Assembly: GCA_029251065.1 (NCBI GenBank)
Contig: JAQXEB010000318.1
Span: forward strand, 1-11,249
Reading direction: 5' to 3'
Length of the DNA: 11,249 nucleotides
Origin: Luminiphilus sp.
GTDB lineage: Bacteria > Pseudomonadota > Gammaproteobacteria > Pseudomonadales > Halieaceae
Shown: one piece after another, positions 6,915 to 11,249 of the stretch
How the letters are laid out: each line of letters opens with the position of its first letter
Numbering within the stretch: position 1 is the stretch's first letter
Notes under the pieces: model-generated
The model's database searches: none
The model's input: only the letters and a program-made list of their open reading frames with translations
What the model was told of the DNA's origin: nothing
Program-made: the position numbers and the translations under genes

Positions 6915-8279
6915 TCAACCTCCTGTCGTGAGTGCTGAAACGACGCGGCTGTGAAATTCTCTAATGGAAAAGCTCGACGTGGTGGGTATGGCCATGGCCT
7001 GGGGGAGGGACCCTGTCCAGTTTGACTCGGCAACGAGACCCGGTACCAGACGCATTTTTCGCTCGTCGGAAAAATTCAGATAGGATTTGTAGAGACTCGC
7101 TCGCACCATCACCAAATCATTTTTTCGGTCAATAACGATAAATTGACCGTCAAATCCAGAGGTATGGATGACGGTATTGACGCACTCGCCATCGTCGTTT
7201 GTTTCACCGCAAAAGCTCCAGAACTGCTTGTCGTAGAAGCTGCTGATGGCCGTGATGTCAGCGATATAATTCGAGTAGGACCTACCGCTCTCGAGATCCA
7301 ATCCACCCAGTTGAATGAGATACCCAAATTTGGCAAAGTCCCGTGCGGTCGAGTCGAGACAGCAGTACGTCAGATAATTACCGTTGGATTGACCGCTCTC
7401 GACATTGTCTCGCCACCAAAACGCGTCGATGTTGAGCGGCTCAAACAGTTCGGTTTCAGCAAAAATGCCAGGATCCTGACCCGTCGCACGGTACAGAATC
7501 TCCCCAAGGACTTGCGTGTCGCAGTTGGCATAAAGAAACTCCCCCGCCCTATAAGTGCCGCCGCTTGCCCAGGGATAGGACGCCCCATCACTGGCTAAGG
7601 GCCGGTTTATACAGGCGGACATCTGGTCTTGAGCGAATACAATATTTCCCCCGGCAGCACCGTCGCTTTCATTCTGGCACTCGCCGGCACTCGCCGTTTC
7701 CGCAATAAAGCAAATAGGGACTAGCCCCGATCGCATGTCCAATAGTTGCTCTATGGTGATACTCGAGCGTTCGTCCGATTGCCACTCCGTAATGAAATCA
7801 GAGGCCAATTGGCTGGTCCCGTTAATCAGCCCTTTTTCTATGGCGATACCCATGAGAATGCTGGTGAAGGATTTTGCGGTCGACCATGAGGTGACCAGGC
7901 TGTCTTGGTCTCTGCTCCCGAAATCATTTTGCCAAAATGCGGGATCTTGCGCGGTAGGCGTCGAGGACAGCGACGTTATGGTGGCGACTTCACCTTCGGC
8001 GATACCGCGATACCGCTCGTCGACCAACTTACCGGCTTTAATGACGAGTGCAGCTTGCGTGAATGATCCGTCAGCCATCGCATATTCGAACGCCTCCTCT
8101 AGGGCGGCGGTGTCAAATCCGGCGTCCGCTGCCGACTGCGTCTCCCATATCGCAGGGTGCGGCGACTCGAATACAGGCGGTTGTGCAATGGGGGCGGGCG
8201 GTGAGGTGCTTGAACCACCACCCCCTCCACAGGCGGTACACAGGAGTGACAGTGAGAAGATAAAAGCGGGTGTTTTCAT
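6915..8279 (-). CDS. Lipoprotein serine hydrolase, beta-lactamase/NylB-like fold
   Basis: Probable periplasmic or outer-membrane-anchored esterase, amidase or peptidase of the serine beta-lactamase (class C/6-aminohexanoate-dimer hydrolase) superfamily; the substrate is unknown. It has 454 residues from ATG 8279. A TTG at 8324 would add 15 charged residues before the signal peptide and is rejected. Residues 1-17 form a lipoprotein signal (MKTPAFIFSLSLLCTAC), with Cys17 as acylation site although position -3 is Cys rather than Leu; Gly at +2 suggests outer-membrane sorting. A Gly/Ser/Pro linker (18-40) follows. Catalytic motifs are present: Ser133-Thr-Ala-Lys136 (SxxK), Tyr250-Ala-Asn252 (YxN) and His372-Thr-Ser-Gly375 in the place of KTG. 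The mature domain has eight more cysteines (190, 201, 223, 253, 306, 307, 357, 366), fitting disulfides in an exported protein. It lies 79 bases downstream of the acyl-CoA synthetase on the same strand, possibly cotranscribed, with a weak ribosome binding site (AAGAGA). Confidence 0.85.
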   Translation of the reverse strand: MKTPAFIFSLSLLCTACGGGGGSSTSPPAPIAQPPVFESPHPAIWETQSAADAGFDTAALEEAFEYAMADGSFTQAALVIKAGKLVDERYRGIAEGEVATITSLSSTPTAQDPAFWQNDFGSRDQDSLVTSWSTAKSFTSILMGIAIEKGLINGTSQLASDFITEWQSDERSSITIEQLLDMRSGLVPICFIAETASAGECQNESDGAAGGNIVFAQDQMSACINRPLASDGASYPWASGGTYRAGEFLYANCDTQVLGEILYRATGQDPGIFAETELFEPLNIDAFWWRDNVESGQSNGNYLTYCCLDSTARDFAKFGYLIQLGGLDLESGRSYSNYIADITAISSFYDKQFWSFCGETNDDGECVNTVIHTSGFDGQFIVIDRKNDLVMVRASLYKSYLNFSDERKMRLVPGLVAESNWTGSLPQAMAIPTTSSFSIREFHSRVVSALTTGG

Positions 8280-8358
8280 AAAGAGTCTCTTGCGATTTGG
8301 CCGGTTCTGCGCATCAGATGGCAAGCCCCGATCGTTCGATCACGTTACGTTTACGGGT

Positions 8359-9987
8359 CTACTGATGCATTTGTGCCGTCGCCTTCGCCCACTTATAGTC
8401 AGCTTTGCCGTTGGGCGCTCGCTGCACCACATCGACAAGAATCGAGTGTTTCGGAGCCTTATAGCTTGCCAGCTGAGTTCGCACGTGCTCTCGCAGCCCA
8501 TCTTCGCCAATGGCAGCGGTGTGGGCTTTTTGTGAATACACGGCGACCACTCGATTGCCCAATCGCTCGTCGGGTAGCCCAACGACCAGGCAATCTTCAA
8601 CGTCTGCATGGCGTTTAATCGCTTCTTCGACCTCTTCGGTAAAGACTTTCTCCCCGCCGGTATTAATGCACTGAGATCCTCGCCCCAGGAGGGTGATGGA
8701 ACCATCGGCTTCGACCGTGGCGTAATCACCTGGGAATGAATAGCGAATGCCGTTGACCACTCGAAAGGTGCGTGCTGACTTTTCTTCATCCTTATAGTAC
8801 CCGCGAGGGACGATACCGGCCGTTGCGACCATCCCCATCTCTCCGGACCCGGGTTTAACCGGTTCGTCTTCCTCGTTAAGGACTTTTACGTAGTCGGCGA
8901 CCATAAATTTCGCAGTCTTGGCGGCGCCGTCGCGCGTACTGATCGACCCGCCCATAGAGCCCTCCGTGGAGCCCATAATATCGTTAAGAATCATGTCATG
9001 GTGTTTGAGCAAGCCCTCTTTGATTTCCGATGACCACATGACGCCTGAAGAGGCGATTTGACCCACGTGAGACAAGTCATAGGGTGTGCCTGCATCATGC
9101 GCTGCATCCAGTGCAGCAAGAATAGGGCGTGCAAACGCATCACCGACAATCGTTAAGTCGGTGACCTGGTTATCAACAACACATTGAATCAGAGCATCAG
9201 CGTCAAGGTGGGAGGTTCGCTGCGTCACCACGGTGCCGCCGCAGTTAAGCGCGACCATGGTGCCGATCCACATTCCAGTTCCGTGCATTTGCGGACAAGC
9301 GGGCAGGCTCCGATGAACCTTGTCCATTGCGGTAATCGTTCGTGCCGCTTCGATTAAATCGTCAACGGAGCTTGGGGGCGCCAATCCTCTAGAGGTGACA
9401 CCGCCGATCGAGAGCCAATGAGCCAACGCACCATTGTCATACATCACACCCTTGGGCATCCCCGTTGTGCCGCCGGTGTACAGCATGTAGCGGTCTTCAA
9501 ATTTCCCCGGTGTAAAGGGGGCAGGTGCCGAGGACGTCATCGCAGCCTCATAATCGATCGCGCCCTCTAATAGCGGCTCTCCAGACTCGTCATCGACTTG
9601 GATATACAGTTTTATATTGGGCAGGCTCTCTCGAATTTCCCTGACGCGGGGTGCGTAGCTTGCGTGATAAATAACGACCTCTGCATCACTATTATCCAGC
9701 AGATAGACGAGCTCTTCTGATCGATATCGGTAGTTCACATTGACAGGACACAGGGCACTTTTGAAGCATCCGAAATGCGCTTCGGTGTACTCGTTGCAAT
9801 TAAGCATATACAAGCCGACTGACGCGCCAGACGTCACGTTGTGCGACTCAAACAGCCCGGCAAGCCGCGCAGCCCGGTCATTAAATTCTGACCAGGTTAC
9901 GGTGTTGCCCTCGCATATCAACGCGGGCCGATCGGGGAATGCCTCCGACAGCGCGGTCCATACGTTATTGAAATGAAAATCCATCAT
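8359..9987 (-). CDS. AMP-forming acyl-CoA synthetase
   Basis: Cytosolic adenylating enzyme that activates a carboxylic acid with ATP and CoA, through an acyl-AMP, to acyl-CoA. It has 542 residues. The ATP-binding loop is YTGGTTGMPKG (170-180), the second core motif GSTEG (339-343), the ATP-ribose Asp421 lies in FPGDYA, Arg436 in the hinge GRGSQCINTGGEK, and the catalytic C-terminal Lys528 in NGKADY. All needed residues are present. The GRGS-CINTGGEK wording resembles the FadD19/FadD3-like branch often annotated simply as acyl-CoA synthetase, whose characterised members act on steroid side chains or fatty acids; the substrate here cannot be told. Two ATG codons open the frame (9987 and 9984); GGAG lies four bases before the first and seven before the second, so 9984 may be the true start. 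The gene follows the helicase by 137 bases and is probably separately transcribed. Confidence 0.93.
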   Translation of the reverse strand: MMDFHFNNVWTALSEAFPDRPALICEGNTVTWSEFNDRAARLAGLFESHNVTSGASVGLYMLNCNEYTEAHFGCFKSALCPVNVNYRYRSEELVYLLDNSDAEVVIYHASYAPRVREIRESLPNIKLYIQVDDESGEPLLEGAIDYEAAMTSSAPAPFTPGKFEDRYMLYTGGTTGMPKGVMYDNGALAHWLSIGGVTSRGLAPPSSVDDLIEAARTITAMDKVHRSLPACPQMHGTGMWIGTMVALNCGGTVVTQRTSHLDADALIQCVVDNQVTDLTIVGDAFARPILAALDAAHDAGTPYDLSHVGQIASSGVMWSSEIKEGLLKHHDMILNDIMGSTEGSMGGSISTRDGAAKTAKFMVADYVKVLNEEDEPVKPGSGEMGMVATAGIVPRGYYKDEEKSARTFRVVNGIRYSFPGDYATVEADGSITLLGRGSQCINTGGEKVFTEEVEEAIKRHADVEDCLVVGLPDERLGNRVVAVYSQKAHTAAIGEDGLREHVRTQLASYKAPKHSILVDVVQRAPNGKADYKWAKATAQMHQ

Positions 9988-10124
9988 TGCGCTCCGCTGG
10001 GTTTATTGTTGTTAAGCGGAACGGCGCCGTGCGTGACATCAAACACCGATCCACAACAATCAGCCTCTCATGTGCAAGAATAAATTTCCAGACCGGATTT
10101 AGGCCGGATTTAGAGCGGGGGGTG
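9988..10124 (-). promoter_or_regulatory. Leader region of the acyl-CoA synthetase: possible RBS hairpin and 11-base direct repeat
   Basis: This 137-base gap between the helicase stop and the synthetase start holds no gene. Next to the synthetase start, TCCGCT (plus-strand 9993-9998) and AGCGGA (10015-10020) are perfect inverted repeats with a 16-base loop; in the minus-strand transcript the 3' arm contains most of the GGAG ribosome binding site. Further upstream, CCGGATTTAG occurs twice at an 11-base period (10093-10102 and 10104-10113). I found no convincing -35/-10 pair and no terminator with a T-tract. A role in regulation is inference from position only. Confidence 0.3.
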
Positions 10125-11249
10125 TCAGCCCGAGAGCGAATCGACAACCCTGACAGCGCCTAGATTTGCGCCCTTGACGCGCACTTTTTTAAGGTGCTTC
10201 AAAATCTGCTTGGGCATGCCCTCAGGAAGATCTACGGTCGAGTAGTGCTCAAAGATATTAACCTTGCCGATAAACTGCCCTTCAATTCCGACTTCGTTAG
10301 CCACCGCCCCCATGATTTCTCGAGGTTTGACGCCTTTGTCTCGCCCTATAGCCAACCAGAATCGTTCCATGACGACGTCCGGATGGTCCTCGAGCGGCGT
10401 GGCTCGTCCCAACTCTTTAGCGGTATAGGTCAGCGGTACCTTGCGCTCTTGCCCTTGCTTGTCTTTCGTTGGAACGGGTGCGGTGTCCTTTGTACGTCTG
10501 GTCGCACCTTCCGCCGAAGTGGTTTTAGCCTTCTGTGGTTCCACTGCGGGGTCGATTCCGTCGATCAACATGGTTGCCAGCGCCATCGAGATATCACGAT
10601 GAGTGTGGCCTTCGTTTATGAGTTGCTCGATCGCTTCATTAGCACGCGGGTGTGCGGGCCGACTCATCCCTGACTTTAGCTGATCGATCAGCCGAGCCCG
10701 CGCCTTGGCGTCAATGTCAGCCAGACTGGGTAAATCGATTTGCTGAATTTTTTGCTTGGTAACGCGTTCAATATTACTCAGCATTCGGCGCTCTCTGGGC
10801 GCGACGAATAAAATGGCCTTCCCCTCTCGACCAGCACGGCCCGTGCGGCCTATACGGTGAACGTAAGACTCGCGATCAAAGGGGATGTCGTAGTTGATCA
10901 CGTGCGTGATACGTTCGACATCGAGTCCGCGCGCCGCTACATCGGTCGCGACAATAATATCGATACGCCCCGATTTGAGTTGCTCGACCGTCTTAATTCG
11001 CGTCTTCTGATCAATGTCACCGTTGAGTGGCGCTGCATTGAAGCCCCGCTGTCGTAACTGCTCAGCAATGGCCGACGTACTCTCGCGCGTGCGAACAAAA
11101 ACGATGACGCCTTGCGTGTTCTCGACACCGAGGAATCGTGTCAGTGCGTCGAGTTTGTTCGTGCCTTTGACCAACCAGTAGTATTGCTCAATATTGACGT
11201 TGGTGGTCGCTCCAGAGGTGATGGCTATTTCAACGGGGTTGTCCAAATG
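10125..11249 (-). CDS. deaD: DEAD-box RNA helicase DeaD/CsdA-like, 5'-truncated by window edge
   Basis: ATP-dependent RNA helicase that in E. coli assists ribosome biogenesis and translation in the cold. The frame is open to the window edge (a TTG at 11246 is internal), so the first RecA domain, roughly 220 residues by comparison with E. coli, is outside. The visible 374 residues contain the second RecA domain with motif IV (IVFVRTRE), motif V ATDVAARGLD (about 10920-10950) and motif VI HRIGRTGRAGR (about 10825-10860). A charged linker follows with Lys/Thr/Glu-rich sequence, then a DbpA-type RNA-binding domain (about 10135-10375) reading IGRDKGVKPREIMGAVANE and STVDLPEGMP, which matches the DeaD version of that domain. 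The protein stops soon after this domain and lacks the Arg/Gly-rich tail of E. coli DeaD. The family call is secure; DeaD rather than another DbpA-domain helicase is very likely. Confidence 0.92.
   Translation of the reverse strand, partial: HLDNPVEIAITSGATTNVNIEQYYWLVKGTNKLDALTRFLGVENTQGVIVFVRTRESTSAIAEQLRQRGFNAAPLNGDIDQKTRIKTVEQLKSGRIDIIVATDVAARGLDVERITHVINYDIPFDRESYVHRIGRTGRAGREGKAILFVAPRERRMLSNIERVTKQKIQQIDLPSLADIDAKARARLIDQLKSGMSRPAHPRANEAIEQLINEGHTHRDISMALATMLIDGIDPAVEPQKAKTTSAEGATRRTKDTAPVPTKDKQGQERKVPLTYTAKELGRATPLEDHPDVVMERFWLAIGRDKGVKPREIMGAVANEVGIEGQFIGKVNIFEHYSTVDLPEGMPKQILKHLKKVRVKGANLGAVRVVDSLSG

Noticed and set aside
6667..6918. Minus-strand frame of 83 codons across the tRNA-Gly
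   Set aside because: It is the antisense of the tRNA and of the pgsA 3' end; the RDSNSRPQPWQ-type peptide is a well-known artefact of reading through a tRNA gene.
6912..6934. Inverted repeat CACTCA/TGAGTG over the hydrolase stop codon
   Set aside because: Six-base arms with an 11-base loop and no T-run; likely chance.
6842..6953. Plus-strand frame after the tRNA that reads like a protein C-terminus (ends SAETTRL)
   Set aside because: No start codon or upstream domain is present, it runs back into the tRNA, and its last part is antisense to the hydrolase; too short to call a gene remnant.
7143..8535. Plus-strand frames of 151 and 266 codons opposite the hydrolase
   Set aside because: Antisense shadows of a gene with clear catalytic motifs; their composition is unlike a real protein and they have no ribosome binding sites.
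8340..8789. Minus-strand frame of 149 codons overlapping the synthetase 3' end
   Set aside because: Shadow frame of the acyl-CoA synthetase, whose C-terminal domain is intact in the other frame.
10194..10673. Plus-strand frame of 159 codons opposite the helicase
   Set aside because: Antisense to the conserved RNA-binding domain of the helicase; no recognisable domain.
1..11249. Search for CRISPR repeats, transposases, integrases, toxin-antitoxin pairs or defence genes
   Set aside because: None seen. All long genes belong to well-known housekeeping or metabolic families, and the gaps are at most 137 bases.

Overview
The window looks like ordinary chromosomal DNA of a free-living gammaproteobacterium. 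The lipid A/Kdo and peptidoglycan genes are of the Gram-negative type, MurB has the E. coli-type active site, and pgsA is followed by tRNA-Gly(GCC) as in enterobacteria and pseudomonads. The acyl-CoA synthetase and a Gly-rich lipoprotein hydrolase would suit a marine OM60/NOR5 (Halieaceae)-like lineage, but that assignment is inference and cannot be proved from the sequence alone.

Plus strand, 1-6825: a tightly packed run of six genes and a tRNA. It holds the 3' part of msbA (lipid A flippase), lpxK (lipid A 4'-kinase), kdsB (CMP-Kdo synthetase), murB (UDP-MurNAc synthesis), uvrC (excision nuclease subunit), pgsA (phosphatidylglycerolphosphate synthase) and tRNA-Gly(GCC). Neighbouring genes overlap by 4, 1 and 14 bases or lie 13-14 bases apart, so they are probably one transcription unit with translational coupling. 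MsbA, LpxK and KdsB all serve the Kdo2-lipid A pathway, MurB the wall and PgsA the phospholipids, making this largely an envelope operon with a DNA repair gene inside it. The tRNA appears to have its own promoter, whose -35 box overlaps the pgsA stop codon. A 7-base unit occurs three times in tandem, beginning at the last bases of the tRNA gene.

Minus strand, 6915-11249: three genes convergent to the block above. In their own direction they are the 3' part of a DeaD/CsdA-type DEAD-box RNA helicase (cut by the window edge), an AMP-forming acyl-CoA synthetase, and a lipoprotein of the serine beta-lactamase/esterase fold. The synthetase and hydrolase are 79 bases apart and may be cotranscribed; the helicase is separated from the synthetase by 137 bases holding a short direct repeat and a possible hairpin over the synthetase ribosome binding site.

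No CRISPR array, insertion sequence, prophage or defence system is visible, and there is no gene-free stretch above 300 bases. I found no evidence of an undescribed system. The points worth a second look are local: the joining of two usually separate gene blocks at murB/uvrC, the TTG start of lpxK, the tRNA promoter and 3' repeat, the cysteine-rich hydrolase, and the short tail of the helicase.
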